From Pseudomonadota bacterium (GTDB lineage Bacteria > Desulfobacterota > Desulfovibrionia > Desulfovibrionales > Desulfovibrionaceae): a stretch of 24,201 nt of DNA. The stretch's first letter is position 1. Each line of letters begins with the position of its first letter. Where the stretch lies: assembly GCA_018822065.1 (NCBI GenBank), contig JAHJKV010000492.1, positions 1-24,201 on the forward strand. The letters are read 5' to 3'. A model generated the notes under the pieces. It saw only the letters and a list, made by a program, of their open reading frames with translations, did not search any database and had not been told where the DNA came from. Position numbers and translations under genes: made by a program. Below are positions 1-7,667 of the stretch, one piece after another.

Positions 1-345
1 AAGCATGAGCTCACGCGGAGAAAAGGGTTTGACCACGTAGTCGTCAGCCCCGAGTTCCAGGCCCACGATGCGATCCACTTCCTCGCCCTTGGCCGTGAGC
101 ATGATCACCGGCGTGCCAGAGGTGGTCGGGTCCTTCTTGAGTCTGCGGCAGACCTCCAGGCCATCCATGCCGGGCAGCATCAGGTCCAGGATGACCAGCC
201 CCGGCTTCAATTCATGGGCCAGCTCCAGAGCGGCATGGCCGTCTACGGCACTGCGCACCTCGAAACCGGCGGCTTCCAGGTTGTACTTGAGCAGTTCGCG
301 AGTATCCTCATGGTCCTCGACGACAAGTATGCGTTCGCTCGACAC
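1..345 (-). CDS. PhoB-like response regulator, N-terminal receiver domain (partial, runs off window start)
   Basis: The 115 visible codons encode a CheY-like receiver domain. The acidic pocket is E10/D11, the phospho-acceptor is D54 in VILDLMLPGMDG, the switch Thr is T84, and the invariant Lys is K106 in VVKPFSPREL. The stretch after T84 (KGEEVDRIVGLELGADDY) closely resembles PhoB of the phosphate regulon, so an OmpR-type winged helix is expected downstream. That output domain lies outside the window, so the family is inferred. The start is a GTG (345-343) preceded by AAGGAG six bases upstream, which decides it over internal ATGs. The gene diverges from the small ORF at 601. Two GTTAC repeats 11 bp apart lie about 75-90 bp upstream of its start and could be an autoregulatory site. 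PhoB is the best guess, but another OmpR-family regulator is possible. Confidence 0.88.
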   Translation of the reverse strand, partial: MSSERILVVEDHEDTRELLKYNLEAAGFEVRSAVDGHAALELAHELKPGLVILDLMLPGMDGLEVCRRLKKDPTTSGTPVIMLTAKGEEVDRIVGLELGADDYVVKPFSPRELML

Positions 346-420
346 GTTCGGCTCCTTGGAAAAGGCATGTTTTCAGGACCAAACCCTACCTGCAACCAAG
401 CGTAAAACAAAGGTGACGAT

Positions 421-436
421 GTTACAATTGCGTTAC
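421..436. promoter_or_regulatory. Direct repeat GTTAC-N6-GTTAC, candidate response-regulator box
   Basis: GTTAC occurs at 421-425 and again at 432-436, a spacing of exactly 11 bp and thus one helical turn apart. Pho boxes bound by PhoB dimers are built as 11-bp-period direct repeats, although these bases are not the E. coli consensus. The site lies in the 255-bp divergent gap between the PhoB-like regulator and the small ORF. Its function is inferred from spacing and location only. Confidence 0.3.
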
Positions 437-600
437 TATTGGCGGACAATCCGGTTGCACGGTCGGCTCCTGAGCTGTTTCATCACCTTATATGCCATCT
501 TTGCCCGGGATGCACTAAAGGGATTTTTAAGACCAGCCGATAGAACTGCAGGACGTCGGATGAACGACGAAGCACACGTCAACGATTGAGGAGCACGAGC

Positions 601-807
601 ATGTACTACCAGGGATTTGAAAAGAAGTTTCCCTCTGGCAGCAAGTACTGGACCGCCTACGACGACCAGCTGGTGGGCCTGCTCTTTTCCAAGATCGTCA
701 ACCGCAGCCTCGACCCCCAAAAGGGTGCGGACGACCCGGTGGACGAAATGGTCAACAATCTTTTTGACCTCTGTTTCTACATTAACAAGGACTTTCACAC
801 CTGCTGA
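601..807 (+). CDS. Small hypothetical protein, 68 aa
   Basis: I do not recognise this protein. It begins MYYQGFEKKFPSGSKYW and ends in a Cys-rich, hydrophobic-aromatic tail (LFDLCFYINKDFHTC). There is no signal peptide or membrane segment, and the middle is acidic. The start at 601 is preferred over the in-frame ATG at 586 because TGAGGAG lies just upstream at suitable spacing. A 14-bp inverted repeat follows the stop. The good ribosome-binding site, coding-like composition and 3' hairpin support a real single-gene unit. It diverges from the PhoB-like regulator, so the two may share control. No function can be assigned. Confidence 0.62.
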   Translation: MYYQGFEKKFPSGSKYWTAYDDQLVGLLFSKIVNRSLDPQKGADDPVDEMVNNLFDLCFYINKDFHTC

Positions 808-840
808 GAGACCACTGTTATAACGGCTAAAGTTCCTTTT

Positions 841-889
841 GAGAAAGGGGTGGCGACGGGAGGGGAGAACCTTGAGCCACCCCTTTCTC
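841..889 (+). terminator. 14-bp inverted repeat downstream of the small ORF
   Basis: GAGAAAGGGGTGGC (841-854) is perfectly complementary to GCCACCCCTTTCTC (876-889), with a 21-base loop. It begins 33 bases after the stop at 807. Only a short, interrupted T-rich stretch follows, so it may be an RNA-stabilising or weakly terminating hairpin rather than a classical intrinsic terminator. Confidence 0.5.
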
Positions 890-916
890 TTGCCTCATTT
901 TCAAGTCGGGTGAATA

Positions 917-952
917 CAAAAAAAGCGCGGCAACCCTTGGGTCACCGCGCTT
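917..952 (-). terminator. Rho-independent terminator of the pgi-dapF operon
   Basis: Read on the minus strand, AAGCGCGG (952-945) pairs with CCGCGCTT (930-923). The loop region contains a further short GACCC/GGGTT pairing, and a run of seven T follows (924-918). It sits 36 bases after the dapF stop. Stem plus U-tract is the classical intrinsic form, so this is probably where the five-gene minus-strand operon ends. Confidence 0.85.
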
Positions 953-987
953 GTGGCGTGTAAGAAACAGTGTGTTGGATGGGTCGG

Positions 988-1854
988 CTAGGTCAGGAAC
1001 AGGCCGAGGCTGTCCAGGTGGAGCTTGCCGGAGAAGACCAGTTCGGCGCCGCCCTGGAGGTAGAGGTCGTCCTCCTCGATGCTCACGGTCAGGGTTTCGC
1101 CTCCGGTGGTGGTGATGCGGGCGGTGGGGCCGGTCAGGCCGAGCTTGTGGGCTATAAGCTGGGCGGCGGAGACGCCGGTGCCGCAGGCATAGGTTTCGCC
1201 TTCGACCCCGCGCTCGAAGGTGCGGCAGAGCATGGTCTCGGGGTCCTTGACCTGCACGAAATTCACGTTAGTCCCGGCGGGCTGGAAGGTCGGGTGCAGG
1301 CGGAGGTATGATCCCACGGTCTGGACATTGATCTCGCTCACGTCCGCCACATAGACCACCACATGGGGCACGCCGGTATCCACGAAATGGACAATAAAGG
1401 GTGTACCTTCAAAGTCGAGCTCGATGTTGAGCTTGATGTCCTTGGGCGGGGTGAGCTGCACCTTGACCTGGCCCCTGTCCGGGCCTTGGGTCAGGACCTT
1501 GGCCTTGACCGGCCCGGCATCTGTGCCGAAGCTGTGGCTGGCCGGGGCGATTTCGAGGTGATGGGCCAGCTTGGCCGCGCAGCGCGAGGCATTGCCGCAC
1601 ATCTCGGCCCGGGAACCGTCGTTATTAAAAAACTGCCAGGAATAGGCGAGCCCGGACCCTGCCGGGGCGTTCTCTATGAAAAAAAGCCCGTCCGCACCGA
1701 CGCCAAAGGCGCGCGCGCAGACCTTGATGACCCAATTAGCCATCTTTTTTGAGGGAATTTTCAACGTGCGATTGTCAATGGCCACGAAATCGTTGCCACA
1801 CCCCTGCAACTTGTAGAAATCGACGCTCGCGCCGAACTCCTGCGCCTGGCTCAT
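988..1854 (-). CDS. dapF: Diaminopimelate epimerase
   Basis: This enzyme interconverts LL- and meso-2,6-diaminopimelate, the precursor of lysine and of the peptidoglycan cross-link. It is PLP-independent and uses two cysteines as acid/base. Both are visible: C86 in EMCGNASRC and C224 in YACGTGVSA. The N-terminal LQGCGNDFVAID and NDGSRAEMCGN motifs are family hallmarks, and 288 aa is close to the usual 270-290. The start ATG (1854) has AAGGAGAG a few bases upstream. It is the last gene of the minus-strand operon, 67 bases after the helicase-exonuclease gene and just before a strong terminator. The protein is cytosolic. Nothing looks broken. Confidence 0.96.
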   Translation of the reverse strand: MSQAQEFGASVDFYKLQGCGNDFVAIDNRTLKIPSKKMANWVIKVCARAFGVGADGLFFIENAPAGSGLAYSWQFFNNDGSRAEMCGNASRCAAKLAHHLEIAPASHSFGTDAGPVKAKVLTQGPDRGQVKVQLTPPKDIKLNIELDFEGTPFIVHFVDTGVPHVVVYVADVSEINVQTVGSYLRLHPTFQPAGTNVNFVQVKDPETMLCRTFERGVEGETYACGTGVSAAQLIAHKLGLTGPTARITTTGGETLTVSIEEDDLYLQGGAELVFSGKLHLDSLGLFLT

Positions 1855-1921
1855 ACTGCTCTCCTTGTATAGTCCCTGTCCTTTCTTTCAGAACCATACA
1901 ATTTCGTCAAGCCGGTACAGA

Positions 1922-4807
1922 TTACCAATCCACGGGCATGCGCACCTTCTGGCCCGCCTTGTTGGTGTAATAGACACACCCCTCGGTCACCCCATGCAGG
2001 TAGAGGTCGCGGGTGACGGCCACGTCCTGACGGCAATATTCGGTGATCAGGTCGAGGCGGCCCTCTTTCCACCATTCCAGGGCTTGGAGCCCGTCTGCGG
2101 ATTTGGCTGCGTCCAGGGTGGCCTGGGCCAGAGTGTCGAGCTTGATGCGAAAGCCCTGACGCTCGTGGATGTAGCCCAGGAGGTCCAGGGTGGGCAGGCT
2201 GCGGAAATTGAAATCCGAAAGGCCGGAAAGTACCAGATAGTCGAAGCGGATGATGTTGAAGCCGATGATCAGCTCGAACTCGTTGAGCTTGTCCACCAGT
2301 TCATGAATCTGGTGCTCCTCGTAGTCGATGAATTCGTCCGTGGCCGAATCGTAGAGCACGGCGATGGAGACGCCCATGCGGTTGGCGCGGTTCCAGCCGC
2401 CCACCTCGGCGGCGCTTCGACGGGTTTCGATGTCCAACACGCCGTAGCGTTCGGGTCGGGTCATGATCTTCTCCTCGATGATTTCCGGTTCCGGGCAGTG
2501 GCCCACCAGTTCCATGGCCTCGCCGGTGATGATCTGTTGCAACAAAAAGGTCGCGGCGGCCTTGTCGATGGGTCGGTTGCCCGAGCCGCACTTGGGGGAA
2601 TGGACGCAGGAGGGGCAGCCCAGGTCGCAGCCGCAATCCTGGATGGTCTTCAGGGTGGTCAAAAAGAGGTCATCCGCCACCTCGAAGGCCTGGCGGGTCA
2701 GGCCCGCGCCGCCGGGCAGGCCGTCATAGATGAACACGGCGGGCGCGTTCACCTGGGGGTGGAAGGGGGTGGAGATGCCGCCCAGGTCGTTTCGGTCCGT
2801 GAGTACCATGAGCGGCAGGATGCCGATGGCCGCATGCTCCAGAGCGTGGATGCCGCCCATGAAATGCAGGTATTCGTCCTCGGCCCGGCGTCGAATCTCG
2901 TCCGGCACCACGAACCAGAGTCCCTCGGTTTCGAAGACCAGGGGGGGCAAGGTCAGGGGCTCTATGCCCATCAGCGTCCCCCCGCGCACGCTGCGCTTTT
3001 CAAAACCGGTGATCTCCTCGGTGACCCGCAGGCGGCCCAGGTAGACCAGGGTTCCGAAGACCTCGCGCCTGCCGAGCACTTCGAGAATCTCCGTGGATTT
3101 GCTGCCGCGCACGCGAGTGTAGTAGGTCACCCGCCGCCGTCTGGCCCGCACTGCCCCGGCTTCCAGGTCCAGCTCGTCGATGAGGTAGGTGTCGCCCCGG
3201 TGCAGATAAACCGCGCCCGGATGGGCTTCCTTGAAAGCCCGGTGATGGTCGATGGTCCCAATTTCCTCACCCGTGACCAGATCCTCGATGTGCATGCTCT
3301 TGCCCGCGCCTCTTAGGTCCACGTCGCGGTGGGGCCGCTTGCGGTGGGTGACCAGCTCGGCCACCTCGCCCTTGCGCCCCCCGACCACCTCGAAGAGCTC
3401 GCCTCGGCGGACCATGAGTTCGGCATGGAGCCCTATCCCTTGCTCCTGGAGAAAGGGCTCGGCAGGCCGGATGGCCATCTCGGCGGCAGCGCAGACCAAG
3501 TGGCGCGTGAGGATGACCGGATTGTAGGGATTGAGCACCGCGTTTTCTGCCGAGCGGGAGAAGAAATCCTCGGGGTGGCGCATGAAATATTGGTCCAGGG
3601 CATCCTCGCCCGCCAGGAGGACCACGGCGGAATCGCGCTTGGCCCGGCCCACGCGGCCGCCGCGTTGCCAGGTGGCCATGATGGAGCCAGGATAGCCGAC
3701 CAGGATGCAGAGGTCGAGGCCGCCGATGTCGATGCCCAGTTCCAGGGCGGAGGTGGAGATCACAGCCAGCAGTTCGCCCGAGGACATCCTGGCCTCGATC
3801 TCGCGCCGCTCCTCGGGCAGAAACCCGGCCCGGTAGGCGGAAATCCGGTCCGCAAATTCGCCGCCACGCTCGCTGGCCCACATGGCGATGAGTTCCGTGA
3901 GCTTGCGGGACTGGGTGTAGACGATGGTTCGAAGCCCGCGAGCCAGGGCGGACTGCAAGAGCTGGATGGCGGCCTGGGCCGGGCTGGTCAGGGGATTGAT
4001 GAAGACCATGTGCTGGGCGCTTTTGGCCGCGCCGGATTCGGTGACCTCGGTGACTTCGAGGTTGGTCAGACGCTGACAGAGCTGGCCCGGATTGCCCACC
4101 GTGGCCGAGCAGAAGATGAAAACCGGGTCTGTTCCCCAGGCGCGGCAGATGCGCCGAAGCCGCCGGAAGACCAGGGCCATGTGCGAGCCCATCACCCCGC
4201 GGTAGGTGTGGACCTCGTCCACGACGACATGGGTGAGACCCGCGAAGAATCCGGCCCAGGTGTTGTGGTGGGGCAAGAGCGAGAGGTGGACCATCTCCGG
4301 GTTGGTCAGGAGCACGCCCGGCGGATTATCGCGAATTTTTTTTCTGAAATATGGGGTGGTGTCGCCGTCATAGATGGCGGCAGTTGGGCGACGGTCCGCC
4401 GGGAGGAAATCGGGCAGCAGGTCGACCAGTTCATTGAACCCCTTGAGCTGGTCCTGGGCCAGGGCCTTCAGGGGGAAGAGGTAGAGCGCCTTGGAATCGG
4501 GCTGGGCCAGGATCTGCTCGATGACCGGCAGGTTGTAGGTGAGCGTCTTGCCCGAGGCCGTGGGGGTGGCCACCACCACATGCCGCCCGGCCCGGGCCAG
4601 GTCCATGGCCAGGCACTGGTGGTCATAGAGCTTTTCGATTTTGGAGCGCTCCAGCAGCTCACGGATGGGCTTTGAAAGCGGACGACGCGGCTCGCCAAAC
4701 CTGGCCTGGCTGGCAGGCAAAATGCGATGGTGGGTCACCTGGGCCCCGAGTTGCGGCGAATCCCGCAGGGCGTCGATGTACTCGTGGATGGGATTGTTCG
4801 TGGGCAT
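1922..4807 (-). CDS. MrfA-like DEAD/DEAH helicase fused to an MrfB-like DEDD exonuclease, 961 aa
   Basis: Residues 1-~765 form an SF2 helicase of the YprA/MrfA type. Visible motifs are Walker A ATPTASGKT (80-88), DEVH (197-200), SAT (234-236) and QRGGRVGR (381-388). A DUF1998-like region follows, with a metal-binding cysteine cluster C725, C727, C731, C734 and C740. Residues ~785-961 form a DnaQ-like 3'-5' exonuclease: LDIET (D792, E794), GFNIIRFD (D856) and YCRQD (Y924, D928), a complete DEDDy set. In Bacillus subtilis MrfA and MrfB are separate adjacent proteins that act together in mitomycin-type DNA damage repair. Here one uninterrupted frame carries both, so unwinding and trimming are probably coupled in one cytosolic enzyme. 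The ATG at 4807 has GGAG four bases upstream. It starts 22 bp after the sigma-54 regulator gene, in the same operon. The repair role is inferred from homology. The fusion itself is seen directly. Confidence 0.88.
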   Translation of the reverse strand: MPTNNPIHEYIDALRDSPQLGAQVTHHRILPASQARFGEPRRPLSKPIRELLERSKIEKLYDHQCLAMDLARAGRHVVVATPTASGKTLTYNLPVIEQILAQPDSKALYLFPLKALAQDQLKGFNELVDLLPDFLPADRRPTAAIYDGDTTPYFRKKIRDNPPGVLLTNPEMVHLSLLPHHNTWAGFFAGLTHVVVDEVHTYRGVMGSHMALVFRRLRRICRAWGTDPVFIFCSATVGNPGQLCQRLTNLEVTEVTESGAAKSAQHMVFINPLTSPAQAAIQLLQSALARGLRTIVYTQSRKLTELIAMWASERGGEFADRISAYRAGFLPEERREIEARMSSGELLAVISTSALELGIDIGGLDLCILVGYPGSIMATWQRGGRVGRAKRDSAVVLLAGEDALDQYFMRHPEDFFSRSAENAVLNPYNPVILTRHLVCAAAEMAIRPAEPFLQEQGIGLHAELMVRRGELFEVVGGRKGEVAELVTHRKRPHRDVDLRGAGKSMHIEDLVTGEEIGTIDHHRAFKEAHPGAVYLHRGDTYLIDELDLEAGAVRARRRRVTYYTRVRGSKSTEILEVLGRREVFGTLVYLGRLRVTEEITGFEKRSVRGGTLMGIEPLTLPPLVFETEGLWFVVPDEIRRRAEDEYLHFMGGIHALEHAAIGILPLMVLTDRNDLGGISTPFHPQVNAPAVFIYDGLPGGAGLTRQAFEVADDLFLTTLKTIQDCGCDLGCPSCVHSPKCGSGNRPIDKAAATFLLQQIITGEAMELVGHCPEPEIIEEKIMTRPERYGVLDIETRRSAAEVGGWNRANRMGVSIAVLYDSATDEFIDYEEHQIHELVDKLNEFELIIGFNIIRFDYLVLSGLSDFNFRSLPTLDLLGYIHERQGFRIKLDTLAQATLDAAKSADGLQALEWWKEGRLDLITEYCRQDVAVTRDLYLHGVTEGCVYYTNKAGQKVRMPVDW

Positions 4808-4829
4808 CCCGCTCCGAAAAACCCCGACC

Positions 4830-6203
4830 CTACTTGGCCGTGAGCTTGTATTTTTTCATCTTGTATTGGAGCAGGCTCTTGGAGATGTCGAGCATCTCGG
4901 CGGCCTTGACCTGAACGAACTCGCAGCGCACCAGGGCGCGGCGTACCAGGGCGGCCTCGATCTTCTCCAGGGTGGAGCCGAGGTCGAGCTTGGTGGGCAG
5001 AAGGTCCACAGCGGACTTGAACTGGCTCTCCTCGTCCTTGATCTCCGGGGGCAGGTCTTCGGCCTGGATGGTCTCGCCGACGGCCATGACCACGCAACGC
5101 TCGATGACGTTTTCCAATTGGCGCACGTTGCCCGGCCACTCATAGGAGGAAACGTAATCCATGGCCCCGCCGGAAAAGGCCTTGACCTTGGACTCGTTTT
5201 CACCCGCGTACTTGTCCAGAAAGAAGGCGGCCAGAAGCGGGATGTCCTCGCGGCGTTCGCGCAGGGGCGGCATTTCGATGGAGACGACGTTCAGGCGGTA
5301 GTAGAGGTCTTCGCGAAAATTGCCCGCTTCCACCTCGGCCTTCAGGTCCTTGTTGGTGGCGGCCACCACGCGGATGTCCACCTCGACGGTGTCCTGGCCA
5401 CCCACCCGTTCCAGGGTGCGCTCCTGGAGCACGCGCAGAAGCTTGACCTGGGTGTCCTGGCTGATCTCGCCGATCTCGTCCAGGAAGAGCGTACCCTTGT
5501 TGGCCTGCTCGAAACGTCCCTTGCGCTGGGCAGTTGCCCCGGTGAAGGAGCCTTTTTCGTGACCAAAGAGTTCGGATTCGAGCACGCCGGGGTTCAGGGC
5601 GGCGCAGTTCACGGAGATGAAGGGCTCGTCTTTGCGGGGCGAGGCATTGTGGATAGCCCGGGAGATGAGCTCCTTGCCCGTGCCGGATTCGCCGGTGATG
5701 AGCACCGTGGACTTGCTCGGTCCGGCCCGGTGCACCATGCTGAGGACGTGCTGCATGGCCTTGCCCCGACCGATGATATTGTCTTCGCCGAAGTGCTGCT
5801 GAATCTGGGCCCGGAGCATCCGGTTTTCCTGCTGGGTATGGGCATAGGAGACGGCTTTCTTCAGGGAAAGCAGCAATTCCTCGTTTTCAAATGGCTTGGT
5901 GATATAGTCGAAGGCCCCGATGCGCATGGCCTCCACCGCGCTCTCGATGGAGCCGAAGGCGGTCATGATCATCACCGGCACGTGGGGATAGTTCTTCTTG
6001 GTATACTCCAGGACATCCTGGCCTGTGAGGCCCGGCATCTTCATGTCCGTGATGACAACGTCCACCTCGGAGTCGTCCAAAAAGGCCAGCCCCATCTCCG
6101 GGTTGGAAAGGGCCGTGACCGAGTACCCATCGTCCTCCAGAACACTCTGGAGCACGAGCAGATAGTTTTTTTCGTCGTCGAGAATAAGTATATTTGCTGA
6201 CAT
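4830..6203 (-). CDS. NtrC-family sigma-54-dependent response regulator
   Basis: The domain order is the standard one. The receiver is residues 1-~118 (D9/D10, phospho-acceptor D53, T81, K103). The AAA+ domain (~140-370) has Walker A GESGTGKE (171-178), the sigma-54 contact loop GSFTGA (218-223), Walker B TLFLDEIG (238-245) and REDLYYRLN. A Fis-type HTH (~412-453) ends in LLQYKMKKYKL. The 457-aa length is typical. When phosphorylated, such proteins hydrolyse ATP to open sigma-54 promoters. The loop has Ser where the textbook motif GAFTGA has Ala, a tolerated variant. GAGG lies seven bases before the ATG. The gene is 27 bp downstream of its presumed partner kinase. Its targets cannot be read from the window; the sigma-54-like site before glnA is one conceivable target, but nothing links them directly. 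Confidence 0.95.
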   Translation of the reverse strand: MSANILILDDEKNYLLVLQSVLEDDGYSVTALSNPEMGLAFLDDSEVDVVITDMKMPGLTGQDVLEYTKKNYPHVPVMIMTAFGSIESAVEAMRIGAFDYITKPFENEELLLSLKKAVSYAHTQQENRMLRAQIQQHFGEDNIIGRGKAMQHVLSMVHRAGPSKSTVLITGESGTGKELISRAIHNASPRKDEPFISVNCAALNPGVLESELFGHEKGSFTGATAQRKGRFEQANKGTLFLDEIGEISQDTQVKLLRVLQERTLERVGGQDTVEVDIRVVAATNKDLKAEVEAGNFREDLYYRLNVVSIEMPPLRERREDIPLLAAFFLDKYAGENESKVKAFSGGAMDYVSSYEWPGNVRQLENVIERCVVMAVGETIQAEDLPPEIKDEESQFKSAVDLLPTKLDLGSTLEKIEAALVRRALVRCEFVQVKAAEMLDISKSLLQYKMKKYKLTAK

Positions 6204-6230
6204 CGGTGAACCTCGCTGCTGGGTTCCCTG

Positions 6231-7664
6231 TTACTGTTCAGGGAAGATCATGTCCACCCTGGCCCCGCCGTCCACCCCGCAGGAAAGGGACCACTGGGCG
6301 CCATGGCCTTCGAGGATTGAACCCACGATGGCCAGGCCCAGCCCGGTGCCGGTGTCCTTGGTGGTGTAGAAGGGGTCCTTGATCTGTTCAATATGCTCTG
6401 CTGGAAAGCCCGGCCCGGAGTCCATGAAGATGAGATGCACCACATCGACCTCCCTCGCCGCGGAGATGGAGATGGTCCCGCCGCCCTCCATGGCCTGGAG
6501 CGAGTTGGTGACCACGTTGTAGAAGGCGCGGTAGAGCAGGTCCTTGTCGCCCATGACCGAAATCCCCTCCGGCACGCTGCTCTCGATGACCACGCCCCGC
6601 TTGGAACACTCGTTGTCCAGAAACACGATCACCTGTTCGACGACCCGGCTGACGTCCACTTCCGTCTTGTGCGGCTGTTTTGGTCTGGCGTAGTCGAGAA
6701 AATCAGTGACCACCCGCGACAGGCGCTTGGACTCGTCGTAGATGGCGCCCAGCAGTTGCACATCGCTGCCGCCGCCCTGCTTTTCCGCCTTCTTTTTCAG
6801 GTGCTCGGCCGTGGAGCGGATGATCCCAAGGGGATTGCGTATCTCGTGGGCCACGCCTGCAACCATACGCCCCATGCCCGCCAGTTTCTCTTGCTGCATG
6901 AGTTCGCGCTCAAGCTTCTCACGCTCGATGATGCGTTCCTGATTCAGGCGGTCGGCCCGGCCAAGGATGGTCAGGATGACCACGAACAGAATGATGGAGG
7001 TGATGAGCGAGGAGCCGAGTACCATGCGCTCCAGGTTCACCAGCTTGAGATACTCGCCGGTGATGTCCTGAGTGAACTCCAGGACCCCCATGAGACGACC
7101 CTTGGCCCCGGTGGTGGAAAGGGACTCCTCGCTGCGCATGGGAGAGAAGGTTTTCAGCAGCAAGGTTTCCGGGTCCAGGGTGAGGCTGAACAGCGCCTCG
7201 AATTTCGAAATGTTGAAAATAAGATCAAAGCTGTACAGTTCGTCCTTGATGGCCACGTCCACATATTCATTCGCCAGCCCCTTGAGGCCGATGAGCTTCT
7301 TGTTCGTGGAATAGACCACCCGGCCATCCAGGGCGTACATGCGCACTTCCTGCACGTTCAGGCTATGGATGGTGGAGCGCACCACCTGGTCCAGCCGCCC
7401 GGCCTGCTCCGGGTTGCTCAGCTGGATCTTGCCATAGCCCACCACAGACGGCAGGGTGAAACGGGTGTAAATCTGATGGTTCAGGTTCGCGGCCAGGAGC
7501 AGGCCGAACTCCTTCTGTTTGTCCATGAGCGCTGTTTCAACGTAGTTGGACAAAAACAAGGAAAGCCCCAGGTTGAACCCGAGGATCAGGAGCAGGAAGC
7601 TCCAGGACAGCACCTTGACGAACTGCAGCGGCCTTACGAGCGCGGCGTCGGTTGTATCGACCAA
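6231..7664 (-). CDS. Membrane sensor histidine kinase (NtrB/AtoS/ZraS-like)
   Basis: This is a two-transmembrane kinase: TM1 ~18-40, a ~170-residue periplasmic sensing domain of unknown ligand, and TM2 ~214-234. A short linker helix follows, then HisKA with phospho-acceptor H273 in VAHEIRNP, and HATPase_c with N387, DSGPGF (415-420), PFYTTK (431-436) and GTGLGL (439-444). It should phosphorylate the regulator encoded next. The start is a TTG (7664) with AGGAG nine bases upstream. That ribosome-binding site lies inside the last codons of pgi, and the two genes are separated by only 3 bp, implying translational coupling. The periplasmic domain is PAS-like in its predicted alternation, but I cannot name its signal. 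Confidence 0.93.
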   Translation of the reverse strand: MVDTTDAALVRPLQFVKVLSWSFLLLILGFNLGLSLFLSNYVETALMDKQKEFGLLLAANLNHQIYTRFTLPSVVGYGKIQLSNPEQAGRLDQVVRSTIHSLNVQEVRMYALDGRVVYSTNKKLIGLKGLANEYVDVAIKDELYSFDLIFNISKFEALFSLTLDPETLLLKTFSPMRSEESLSTTGAKGRLMGVLEFTQDITGEYLKLVNLERMVLGSSLITSIILFVVILTILGRADRLNQERIIEREKLERELMQQEKLAGMGRMVAGVAHEIRNPLGIIRSTAEHLKKKAEKQGGGSDVQLLGAIYDESKRLSRVVTDFLDYARPKQPHKTEVDVSRVVEQVIVFLDNECSKRGVVIESSVPEGISVMGDKDLLYRAFYNVVTNSLQAMEGGGTISISAAREVDVVHLIFMDSGPGFPAEHIEQIKDPFYTTKDTGTGLGLAIVGSILEGHGAQWSLSCGVDGGARVDMIFPEQ

Positions 7665-7667
7665 AGG

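Noticed and set aside
1865..3316. 483-aa open frame antisense to the helicase-exonuclease gene
   Set aside because: No family resemblance, and it overlaps a gene with full motif sets.
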